Assembly (NCBI RefSeq): GCF_030704535.1
Contig: NC_081820.1
Span: 18,157,501 to 18,221,500, forward strand
Origin: Vitis vinifera
Taxonomy: Eukaryota > Streptophyta > Magnoliopsida > Vitales > Vitaceae
DNA length: 64,000 nucleotides
Reading direction: 5' to 3'
Under the pieces are notes generated by a model that saw nothing but the letters and a program-made list of their open reading frames with translations, had not been told where the DNA came from and searched no databases. A program made the translations under genes and the position numbers. Shown in pieces: positions 33,040 to 44,400 of this stretch (its first letter is position 1; every line of letters begins with the position of its first letter).

Positions 33040-34320
33040 GCATTGGGTTAATTCTAAATTCTTGAAACACACTAAAATGAGTTCTTTAGCACCATAAAAG
33101 TGTTGAGTTTGAGTTCTTATCACCTAACAACTTTTTTAACACTTTCAATCTTTATTCCCAAAGCCACAATTGTTATCTTTGGTGAATTTACTAATGGAAA
33201 AAAGATTACAAGAAAGGTCGGCATATGCAAAATCAAATTCAGATCAAGCATTTTAGGAATAGAAACAAATCCCTTTCCTACAACTAAGGACAAAGACCTA
33301 TTAACTATTCTTACCTTTAGGCTACTAGAACATGGTATGATGAAAATAATTTAGTACAACCAATCATATGATTTTTTGCTCTTAAATCTATGATATAGGG
33401 ATCTTTTACATTAGAAGAAACACTTAAGGCATGAAGAAATTACCTTTTTGGGCAAGGGAGCATGAAGGATTGGGAGTTGGATCATTTTTTTATTGGTTAG
33501 TAAACATATGTAGAAGCTCTAATTGTTCCTTTATGAAGAGCTAAGTTCCGGCTCCTCCAATGTTACTTGATTGTGAGTTTTCAACCTAAAGAAAAAGGTT
33601 GTTTCTCTTTGGAAACCAGTTATTTTTTAGTTTAGTAGGCTTCTCATAAATTTTCCAACATGTTTCTCTGGTATGTCTAGGTTTATTACAATAATCACAC
33701 CAAACTTTGGCCTTTTCTTCTCATTTCCTATAGTTTTTCTAACTAGAAACAAGGGGAGTTCTTCTCATGATTTTTCCAACATGTTTCTCTAAATTCTGAC
33801 CAATTTTTAGGCCATTCATCATAATAATCCTCCTACTTTCCACTCTTCATATATGCACAAGCATCTCAAACATATGGGAGAGGTTCTTGTCCAAGGACTG
33901 TCCCCATTGCTTCATCAAGATCCAAGTTTAATCCTGCTAAGAATTCAAAAACATGTTATTTTTCCAACAACCACTTAAACTAGGCAGCATCTCTTACATT
34001 CTCTCATTCAACTTCACAATACTGATATAACTCTTGCCAAAGACCCTTAAGAATACATAGTATTTTGTAACACCCTAAGCTACCTGTTTCGTTTCACAGA
34101 TTCGAGTTTTAATCTCATATACTTGAGCTGAAGTGCCTAAATTTGAGAATATCCCACATTTTCTTTGTTATTGATAATGACAAATATGTTTGTCTGATTT
34201 TTAGCTCCATTGAGTTAACAAGCCAAGCCATCACCATCAAGTTTTCTACCTCCCATGTTTGAAATGCTTCCTCATCTTCTTTTTCTAGTTGTTATGTTGC
34301 TCCAATGAGATAACAAAATT
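33040..34320 (-). pseudogene. decayed Ty1/copia gag-protease remnant
   Basis: On the minus strand, gag is recognisable at 33990-33850 (FLAGLNLDLDEAMGTVLGQE). A zinc knuckle of CX2CX4HX4C form lies at about 33700-33660 (CDYCNKPRHTRETC). Protease-region text lies at 33410-33130, where the usual I-D-S-G has become I-I-D-L-R, followed by KLFSSYH and later fragments. Many stops and frame changes show a very old copy. The order gag, zinc finger, protease on the minus strand matches copia. LTRs were not found; 34480-34800 may be LTR-derived. Confidence 0.82.
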
Positions 34321-36060
34321 TTCCCTTGCCTCAAATAAACATGTTTTTTATAGATTGAGTACACATTGCAAGTAGTTTTATATGTTTCGTTTGTGAGATG
34401 TTTTATGAAGGGAAGGATTAGGTAGTAACTTGAAATGCATGTGGTGACTACTCAATGTTTGACTTGGATGTAGCTTCATTACTTACACCAAACATGATTT
34501 TGAACAAAGTTGGAACAGGTTTTTTTTTATATGAAAAAAGAAGAAATACGAAGGAACGGGCCGGGTTTACAAATCAAAGTTACCATGTAAACAAATATGG
34601 ATTGAATATGAATTTTTTCAGTATTATTTGAGGAGTCCAATTTGATATTTATAGCCCATACAAGATGTATTCAAATAGGAAAGTGTACAATTGTCAACCT
34701 ATTCTAGAATAAGAATTAAATTTGAATTGCAAATGACAATCCCAAATTTAGCTCCCTAAAGTAATGAAATTTAACTCCTAAAATAATGCAATTTTCAACA
34801 ATAAGAATATTACAAGGTAACCTTTTTTTAATATTAAAAAAAAATTGGAAACTTTTTGAATTCTTTTAGATAAACTTCTCCTTCCAAACAAGTGGTAAGC
34901 ACTTATGCTTAGATCATGTCATTGGTTCCCTAAGCATTAATTATCTTTGAACTAATATACTTTTTGAGTAAAAGAGCATTGATTCCAAGGAGATGGGATG
35001 ATTTCCAAGATGAGGTTTAGAAGCGGGAGGTAGATGATGAATGGCATTGGAAGTGGTGATCAGAAAATGCAGCAAAAGCTGGTTGAAAATGTTGTATTGT
35101 GATTAACTAAAGAAATATGAAAGCAAAGTAGGCATCAAGAGTGGAGATCCTTTGAGAAATGCACCCCCAAACTAGCCCCCCTCCTCAACTAGTTGCTTGT
35201 GGCCTAAGGTTGAGAGGGAATCAAGAACTAGAACCGATGCTTTTAACCTTGGGTTTAAGTTTAATCTCTAATTCTACTCATAAAAATAATTTAGAAACTT
35301 TTCATACTAATTTTTTTGGATAAGTTTGAATGCTACCAAACTAATTTTCTGTAGACAAATATGGATGACTAATAAATTTTCAAAAAATATTTGAGATGGA
35401 ATTAGGAACACAATAAACTTTTCAAATATGATGTTTTTTTAACCTTATTTGAAATTGAAGGATGTCTCCAAATATCTATATTGATGTGAATCTCGAAAAA
35501 AAAAAATTCTTGAGTTGGGTGCAAGAAAATAATATGCAAGAAAACCTTTAATTTTGACATAAATTGTCAAATATATAGATTTTAGAAAAATACCTTAACA
35601 ACTTTAATAGAGAATCAAGTACCATATTTTAGAGTACATTTAGCAGTGATGCTAGTAAGTATTTTTAACATTCCTAATACTTCAAATATAAAAATTTTCA
35701 AATATTAAAATGACTAATCAATCACTCATGTCAAACGCACTCTCAGTTAAATATCAAAATGTTCAATCTTTGTCTTATGTTAGTTTGGTTATTAATTTGA
35801 TAGGTCCAATTAAATAACCCATGATAGCCTAGTATTAAATTTGAAGTTTTGATTGACAAGGGAGCTAGATAGATGCTTTTAATTTAATGACAAGATAAGT
35901 TTGTATAGGAGTAGGTAATGACAAAAAAATTTATTACATGCTTATCATCTACTACTTTACCTTAGTAGTACAAAAAAAAATTATTGCTTGCTTATCAACA
36001 AGTATATCATAAAAGTATTTATTACATGCTTATCAACAATGAATTTGCATTGCATTGCAT
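34320..36060. other. intergenic, upstream of neprosin-like gene 2
   Basis: AT-rich with no recognised gene. A short MITE-like segment with AGTGATGCTAGTAAGTATTT...AATCAATCACTCATGTCAAAC lies near 35640-35750 (family C type). Direct repeats of TTATTACATGCTTATCA occur at about 35930, 35980 and 36020, shortly before the promoter. Confidence 0.5.
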
Positions 36061-36065
36061 TGGTG

Positions 36066-36078
36066 ACTATATATAAAA
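36066..36078 (+). promoter_or_regulatory. TATA box of neprosin-like gene 2
   Basis: CTATATATAAAAC lies about 65-75 bp before the ancestral ATG at 36143, a normal plant spacing that leaves a 5' UTR of roughly 35 bases. Confidence 0.75.
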
Positions 36079-36142
36079 CCCCAGGAACCAAGATCAAAAT
36101 AGTGTTTGAAACTATTTTTTGTGAACCATCCTTGCTAGTAAG

Positions 36143-39100
36143 ATGAGATTTTTGTAGTCGTTGTGCTAGCTTTTCTGGGTTTTAGTTGGAGAATTCAGGG
36201 AAGGATGAGCAAATGGGAAGGAGAAGAAGAAAGAGACTTGGAAAAACAACTCAAGATTTTGAACAAAGCACCTGTTATGAGTTATCAGGTCTTGCCATTT
36301 GAACTTTGAGATTTCCTTTTTTATATTTTCCCTTTTTTAGTGAGATATGCATAATAATTACTAACATAAATTTGTAATCCAACCTCTTAAAAATGACTAT
36401 GCATTTTAAGCCAAGGCTACAAGGGTGAAGGTGGTTCCAAGCCTAGCTTCTTGTTCTAAAAAATTTAAATAAATTCATAACCATAATCCATTGGTTTTAG
36501 GGTATTGAAGTTTAAAATTGCTCTCATTTGAAAGGAAATATTTATGATTTGATGACTTGCTACTTATTTTAATGATTTTAAAATTAAATAATATGGCATT
36601 TAAAATTGACATAATATGAGATAATCCAAACTCAAATGGTAAATCTAATTGATCTCGTGCTCAATTAGATTGAACCTAAATTGAAACTTTAAATGCACTT
36701 ATGCTTTCACATCCTTAAAAGTATTTTTGGTTCTTGGAAAGTATCAAGGAAAAAAAAACGCTAAGGAAAATTATTTTCTCATATTTAATTGTCCTATGAA
36801 AAATATTAAAAAAAAATCAAATATAATTAAAATTAATTAAAAACTTATGCATTTTTTAATTATTTAATCTTTATATCGATGAGTTGAAATAAGTGAAATG
36901 AGTTTGAAGTATTATATAAAAATAATTTATTAATTTTAAATCTATTTTTTATTTTCCTCAACTTTTTATTTCTTCTACTTTTCCTCTTTATTTTATTTCC
37001 TTTACATTTTCTCTCAAATTTTTCGGGAACCAAATATAACCTAAAATACGAAGGCAAGAATAAATATTAAATTGTATCTATACTTTAACTTTATTAACTT
37101 TAAATATGATGGATGGATATGTATAATAACAGATTGAGGGTCACGACATTGTGGATTGCATTAATATCAGCAAGCAACCCGCTTTTGATCATCCATTACT
37201 CAAAAATTATAAACTTCAAGTAAGTCTTTAATCATTAAAATGAAGGTATTTTTTTTTTTATTCAATTAGTAGTTTTTACCAATAATATTTTGCCTAAATG
37301 GTTGTATTTTTACTAATAATATTTTCTTTATGATATGTTAATAAATCTATAAACAGATGAAACCTAGTTCTCTCCCTAAAGAAGTTACAAAGATTGGAGA
37401 TTCCATGCCAAGTATGACTAAGAGATATAAAAGCATAACATGTCCAAGGGGAGCAATCCCCATCCGAAGGACTAGCAAAAGAGATTTAATAGCAGCAAAA
37501 GCTCTACTATATCAATATCGCAGAAATACTTTTCCATCTACCTCCAAATCCCCAGGGTATCATGTAAGAATACGATTGCATATGTATGATTTATCGTATT
37601 CAATTTATAATATATATACGAATAATTATACGTAATTGTCGAGTTTAGTGATTGATTGAAATAAATCATTTATGAATGTCCATATCTTATGTGAAGTTTG
37701 CAATAGCTAAAACAGTCCAGGACTCATCCCAACAATATTATGGAGCTAAAGTAGATATCAATACACGTAGTGTGACGGTTTTAGACAGCCAATTCAGCGA
37801 AGCTTTCATATCGATCCAAAATCAATTTAATGGTATACATCATGGCTGGGCTGTAAGTCGATGTATATCTTGATCGCTCTCATATTTGATATAATTGGAT
37901 TATGGTTTCAAAATTGAGTAATGAGTCACTTTCTTAAGTACTATACACAGCCTTTTTCGGTTTTTATTCCCGTCTTTTTTAACACTTTTATATGCATTTT
38001 GTAGGTAAATCCACAATTGTATGGAGATAATCTTACACGAACGTTTAGTTCTTGGACTGTAAGTCGTCTTCAAACCTTCATTTATGTGGAATTTTGTTAC
38101 ATAAGATTAGTGTGGACTGGATTATGAGTTGGATATTTGGCTAGCAATAGGCCGATGCTTTTGAAAGGACTGGGTGTTTCAACTCTTTGTGTCCTGGCAT
38201 CGTACAAATTAGTCAAAAACATTATATGGGCGAGGCACTGAAGATCTCAAAATATGGCGCATCTCGACAGTATGTTTTGGACAGACTCATTTTTAAGGTA
38301 AGACATTTTATGTCAGTAGTTATTTTTTCTACGTAAATTGCTAACACCAATTTATTTTCCACTTTGTTGATGTATTATAGTGCTATATTGGTAACAAGTT
38401 TTATGCTATGATTATAGTGCATCAAAAACCACTTCAAAAGAGATATTAGGAGAAATTTTTGAATACAAATTATCACTATTTTCTTTGTTAGAGACAAACA
38501 ACCCATGAAGGAGTTATCTTATTTTTAAAGAAATAAGAGGAAGATAAAAAATTAGGTCATATTTGCCAACTATTTTCAAGAACAGTTTTCTACTCGAGAG
38601 AATAGTTTTCTTTTCTCTAGAAAAAAAAAACAGAAAAACATGTTTGACAATCAGAAAACGAGATATTTTTAAAGAACACATTTCAGTTGTTTTCAATGTT
38701 TTCATTTAGTTTGTTTTCAGATAATATTTTTTAGTTGTTTATAGTTGTTTTTTTAAGAATTGTTTTAAAAAAATAATTATATAAATATATAGAATGATTA
38801 AATATAAAAATTATTTTTAAAATATATTTTAAAATATTAAAAACATGTTAAGAACATTTTAAATTCCCAAATAATTTTTTGTTTTACAAAATATCATAGT
38901 ACAATTTTCAAATACCGTTTTCAAAAAATATTTTTTTAAAATTGTTTTGGAAAATAGTTATCAAGCGGAGTCTTATTTCTCATAGCATTGCTCTTATCGA
39001 TAGCATATATTATGTCATGATTTTGTAGCTAGTTATCATGTGTACTTATACCAAATCCTTTGTTAACATTATACTAAATCATTTACATTTTTCTAACCAT

Positions 39101-39523
39101 GGTATTATTATGATTATTTCTTAATTGTAGGATCCAAAAACAGGAAACTGGTGGATAGTGGGTAATCCAAGGAGTAAACAAAAGTCTTTCATTGAATACT
39201 GGCCAAAGTCCATATTCACAACCATGGCTGAGTTTGCTTCAGAGATACAGTTTGGAGGAGATGTTTATAGCCCTATAAGCGAGCCTGCCCCACCAATGGG
39301 TAGTGGGGATTTCAATAATAATTTCAAAAGGACATGTTATATTAGTCGCATTCGTCTTGTTGATTCATCAAATGCACTGTTCGAACCCGAAAATATAAGT
39401 ATTCAAGCATTTACAGACAAACCTAGTTGTTACCAGGTGAGTTATGAAGGATTCACAGGTGAGTTTGAAAGATATGCTATGCTGTTTGGGGGACCTGGAG
39501 GCCCAGCTTGTAATGCTAAATGA
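36143..39523 (+). CDS. neprosin-domain (DUF239) protein, gene 2, 5' frameshift
   Basis: Paralogue of gene 1 with matching exons: 36143-36288, 37133-37219, 37357-37563, 37697-37852, 38005-38058, 38151-38297 and 39131-39523, all GT..AG and phase 0. The ancestral start is ATG at 36143, but one base is missing within ATGAGATTTTTGTAG, so this ATG meets a stop after four codons while the signal-peptide frame ([11 protein letters not shown]) has none. The next in-frame ATG, 36205, would give 375 aa without a signal peptide, starting [20 protein letters not shown]. The rest is intact: [52 protein letters not shown]. Catalytic-glutamate positions are altered (I-H-H-G-W, H174; I-Q-F-G-G-D, Q285). It is either a recent pseudogene or a protein retained in the cytosol. 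Confidence 0.85.
36724..37042. mobile_element. MITE-like repeat (family B) in intron 1 of gene 2
   Basis: The left end is TTTTTGGTTCTTGGAAAGTA and the right end is TTTTTCGGGAACCAAATATAACC, which are inverted relatives (GGTTCCCGAAAA). The interior AATCAAATATAATTAAAATTA...TTATTTAATCTTTATATCGATG is shared with 49362-49671, 49909-50206 and, less closely, 56912-57228. Confidence 0.65.
38570..38965 (-). mobile_element. AT-rich MITE-like repeat (family A) in intron 6 of gene 2
   Basis: Reverse-complement orientation of the family-A core (ATATAAATATATAGAATGATTAAATATAAAAATTATTTTT then AAAACATGTTAAGAACATTTTAAAT). It is therefore antisense to its host gene, as in the paralogue. Confidence 0.6.
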
Positions 39524-40144
39524 AGTGAAAGTACTTTTGGGTCATGAATAAATATCGATCTTTCGTTATGTCTTAGGATTTTCATCATGGTTCATTACAC
39601 CATTATCGGTCATTATTATTTTTCTTATGTCGTTTGAGAGTAATGTTCACTTGGAAACTACAAACGTATTTAACGGTAATTTTAGAAAACGTTTTTAATC
39701 TTTTTTAATACTTGAAAATAACCTTTTTTTAATGAAATTCTTCAAATATTAAAAAAGTTATAAACACGTTTTAAAATTATTATCAAATAAATTAGAAGTA
39801 TTTCCTAAAATTATTGTCAACGAGCTATAGAACCTTTATATCACTTTGATTTTACTTAGGTTTTGTCTTTCTCTCTCTCTTTTATTTGAATTCCGAACTT
39901 TGTCAAAGATTTCTCTAATCAAAAAGCTAATTTGTTTCTAGTTTTATTTCTATTTATGGAATACAGCGACATGAATATGCAAACCCTAATAAAGGATGAG
40001 AGCTATTGTAATTTTTCTTGCATTTCTCTCTTCATTAATTTTGAAAATAAAATTAGCAAAAAACAAGAACAAAGGTTACTACTTTGCCCACCTTTGGGGT
40101 GAGGTAGGTTCGAAGTCTAGCTCATCCCTTAAATTTGGTGGTTT

Positions 40145-40745
40145 AGGATATGTTTGAAAATTGTTTTCAAAAACAATTTTTCTTTTTTTAGGAACAAGAA
40201 ATAGACAAGTATGTTTAATAACCAAAAAACATAAACATTTTTTTTTAATAATATATTTTAGTTGTTTATGCTTGTATTATGAGGAATGATTTAAAAAATA
40301 ATTGTAAGAATGCGGAAATGATTGAAAATAAAGCACTATATAGAAATTATTTTAAAAAATATATATAAAATAAGTTAAGAACATTTCAAGTTTCGAAACA
40401 AACTTTTGTTTCATAAAACATCAAAAAACAATTTTCAAAAATAATTCTTAATTAAAACTTATTTTTAGAACTATTTTTAAAATTGATTTTGAAAATTATT
40501 TATTCTATAATATTTTGTAGAACAAAAATGTACTTGAGAACTTGTAATATTCTATTTTATATGTTTTTAAATGTTTTTTAATAATAACTTTTATACGTAG
40601 TTCTTTATTTTCAATTATTCTTCATATTTGTATAATTATATTTTAAAATAACTTTAAAAAACAAGTAAAAATTATTGAAAACAAATGTTATGTTTTATAC
40701 TTTAAGAACAAAAAACAATGTTGTATTTTCTTATCAACAAATATA
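40145..40745. repeat. two family-A repeats head to head
   Basis: 40145-40450 is a reverse-orientation copy, beginning GTTTGAAAATTGTTTTCAAAAACAA. 40450-40745 is a forward-orientation copy (TATTTTATATGTTTTTAAATG, TCAATTATTCTTCATATTTGTATAATTA). Together they make a large imperfect inverted repeat between neprosin-like gene 2 and the LPA2-like gene. The remaining 39524-41469 has no gene; 41300-41390 is (AAAT)-rich. Confidence 0.55.
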
Positions 40746-41469
40746 TTTTCTTATTTTTTAATAAATGTAATGATGAATTGGGCATGGTCTTTAGGCTAAC
40801 TAACCATGTTTTTTACTTTTATTTCATTTTTGTTATATATTTGCTTTTCTTTGTAATGATTTTTGTGAAACATTTGAGTTATATTTTTGTATAATTTTGT
40901 AGAATTTGAAAGCCATGAAGCAAAAAAATACAATTTAATGAGAAAATGGTAGAAAATGAGTCATTGCAAAGGTCATTTTCATGCTCTCTAGTGCATTTCA
41001 CACTATCATAACAAAATTCAAATAATCATACGAAATTGCTATGCAAATAATCACTTGTGCAAAAATTTGAATCATCATGTGAAATTTTTATGCAAAACAT
41101 TTAGTTTAATAGTTTCTTTTTTTTCTTACTATTTTTCATAACCAAAGATAACGAAAGAAAAAAAGCTCAAAAAACTAAGAAAGGACAAACAAACCAGCCT
41201 TAAATCGGATTATCAAAACAAGAAAATGTAATAATTCGACGAGGATTATGGTTTACAATTTGGACACACATTTTCAATACAAGACATTTTCTTTTTTCAT
41301 GTATGTATAAATAAATAAATAATGTATCTAAAAAAATTAAATATAAAAAATAAAAATAAATTAAATAAATAAATTAAATTACATTAAATCACTCCCTCGT
41401 GGTGTTAAAAATTCAGTAAGTACATAACAAAAGCAACAAACCACGAAGAGGGAAGAACAAAACTGAAAA

Positions 41470-44400
41470 ATGGCAGTGCTAATCCAAAAGCCGCACGCTC
41501 TCCTCCACACACCAATTCTCATCACCCCCACCAAACCCAGACTCAGAATCAAGTGCCAGGACTCCTCTGAGCCTCAAAAGCCCTCCACCAGTGCCCAACC
41601 CACTTCTCCAGGACAGGGCTTTGGATCCGCTTCTTCAACTGTCAAAACAGCAGTCAATAAGAAGAAAGAGAAGGGTAGAAGGGAGAGGGCATCCATAATC
41701 CGTCGATCACCAGTTCAAAAACCGGAGTTTCTTGGTGTAGAAGAACAGGGCGAGTCTAAGGAGCAGGGTAGAAATGAGAGTGCTTTTCTTCTTGCTTGGC
41801 TAGGCCTTGGTGGGATCATTCTTGTGGAGGGCATTGTTCTTGCTGCTTCTGGTACGCTTTCTTATCTTGGATTTGTTGGGAGTTAATGAAATTTAGATGC
41901 TAATTCTGCATTCTGGGTTCTGGGTTTTATTTGCTTTGATTGTGTGGTTTCTCTTTCTAGGACCAAATCTAAATGAAGAACGGAAGGGGAAAGGAAATAA
42001 AAGGATATGCGTTTCATTTCCTTTCTAATTTAGCAAATTGTTTCAGGAAAAATGAAATGTCAAACAATTTTTTTATCCACCCTGTTGCCCTTGGTGTGAT
42101 CAGAAAAAGACAGATGGTAAGATTAAATTTTAGAGAAGTTTTTATATGCTGAAGCGATTTCAACCCAAGTTCCACCACTTTTAGGCAATTTGAACATGAA
42201 TAATGCATTCAGATTCATCCTAATTGTCTTTTCTTAGTTCCAAATTATGGAATTTTTTGGTTTTTTTTTTCAAGTCTGTCATTTAATTTTATAAGGGAAG
42301 AATAGAGCACTTATGAGATGTGAATAAGAACATGATGGTCATTTAGTTGGCAAAATGAAAAATGATACAAATATTAATCTCACAGACAAAAAATTTGATT
42401 AGCAAAATATATCTCTATAGCATTGTCCTTTTTGTGAACTTAAGAAATGATATGGTTTAGAAGCTCTGTTGATTTGTTTTAGTTTTATATTATCTTACAT
42501 TTAGGAATCTGCAAATACCAATTTTTGTGGAGTTATGAAGTTGATTCGGGTTTTTCCCTCCCTTGATTAGTGGTTTTTAAGGTCAACCTTTCAATTGTTG
42601 TCATTGAATAAGTTTCAACTCATTAACACCACTGACTTACACATGAGGAAACATGGCTGAATTTACTTGCTTTAGCATAGTTAATTAATTTTGGCTTGCT
42701 TGTAATTAAACAGTTTTTAGTACCTTGAACTGCACTTATGAATGGAATTGGAAACTAGGAGATTTGAGGCTTGCAGGTTTAGTCAGTTGTGGAGGTGTGC
42801 TCTTAGGGTATTTCTTGATTGTTGACTTGTGATTGAAATAAATGGAAATATTCATGCATGTCTACTGAGGAACGTCAAATGCCACCACCCTAAAATGGAA
42901 AAAGAAAGTGTTTATGACTATAATACTCTGGAAAACATAAAGCAAAAATATACAGAGATGAGGATGTGAAATGACTAAATGGAAGACTAAGAGAGACCTG
43001 CTAAGATGGACTAAAATACCATCAATATACCTGTGAGATTGCACCCAAGAAACTACTCTTGCAAGATCTGAGTGAATTCTAGCTGAAGGTTTCTGAAGGA
43101 ATGATGAGCAGGGATGTGAGTATGCTTCATTGGCAAAAGATACACTTATGATGCTTCAATGCCTTTGTCTGTAATAGGTAGGTGCTTGGTTTGTAACAGG
43201 TCGGTATGCTTGAATAGAGTTTATTTGGTTGCTATGAGTAGTTGGGTTGGATCACTTGGATAATGTTAATTAGAGTTTGACTGGGGACACGGACATGTAC
43301 TTAACATTTTTTTGGTTTTGTCTTATCAATGGCATCCTATATCTAAAGAAAACAGAAAAAAATTAAAAAAAAAAAAAGAAAAAAAGAAAAAAGGGAAACT
43401 AATTGACAATTTTCATCAATTGTGTTTTCCATAGAATGTGAAAATTTCTGAACTTGTTTATGTTAAAAGATGAGCTACATTGTATCGTTAGATGATTCCA
43501 TAGTTTCACTAGTGGGAAGTAGGCTGTCGGAAAGGCTTGGACTAGATCCTGCTGACTATCTATAAATGTACCCTACTAGCTTCAATTGTTATATGATTCA
43601 CCCATCTCAACCTTTTGGTTTAGAATCTATATTGCTGCTTAGGCTATTTGGTTAAATCTTCATCTACCATCCTTTCATTATAAGATTTGGATTGGACTCT
43701 TAATATATGATCTAGGCCTTCTACAACCATATGACTATTTGCAACTTTGTCTCACATTTAAGACCCAGGTGTATTTATGGTGCTTCAAGGCTCAGATTTG
43801 ACAGGCTTGTCCACCAGAATAGAGTTCATTTGGCTGCTGTAGATAGTTGGATTGGATGATTTGGATCATTCTAACTAGGATTTGGAGAGGGACATTGACA
43901 GAATCTACCATTCTTTTCCTTGATTTGTTTGGTAAAAAGCTAGTGTCTGATTAGTTCTACTGTGATAATAGTTTCTTTAGTTCTTAAGATGGACCTTAGG
44001 AAAAGCTTGGAGTAGGTCTTTTTGATTAGTTGTGAATGTACTGCTACTTGCTTCCTTGTTATGTCATTCACCCATCCAACAAGAACCTTTCAACTTAAAA
44101 TCTATGTTCCCACTTGGGCTATTTGATTTAAGCTTTATCCAGATCTGAACAGGGCCCTTAATCTGTGTTCTGGGCCTTCTACAGCCGGATGACCTTTTCC
44201 AGCTATATTCTCACATCTAGACCCCAGGTATCATGTGCCACATGTTTGTGGTCATTGACTTATTCATAATCTCCTCCAGCCAGTTGCCTTTTGCATGTTC
44301 TTTAACTTTTTATTCTTCGATATAGGGGGTTTGTACCGCTGAGTTTCCTCTTTGGATGAAAATTTTTTTTTTTTTTTGCCTTATTTTTTTCTTTACCTGA

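Noticed and set aside
40090..40130. Possible tRNA B-box-like GGTTCGAAGTC
   Set aside because: No matching A-box or cloverleaf arms could be built around it; no tRNA genes were identified anywhere in the window.
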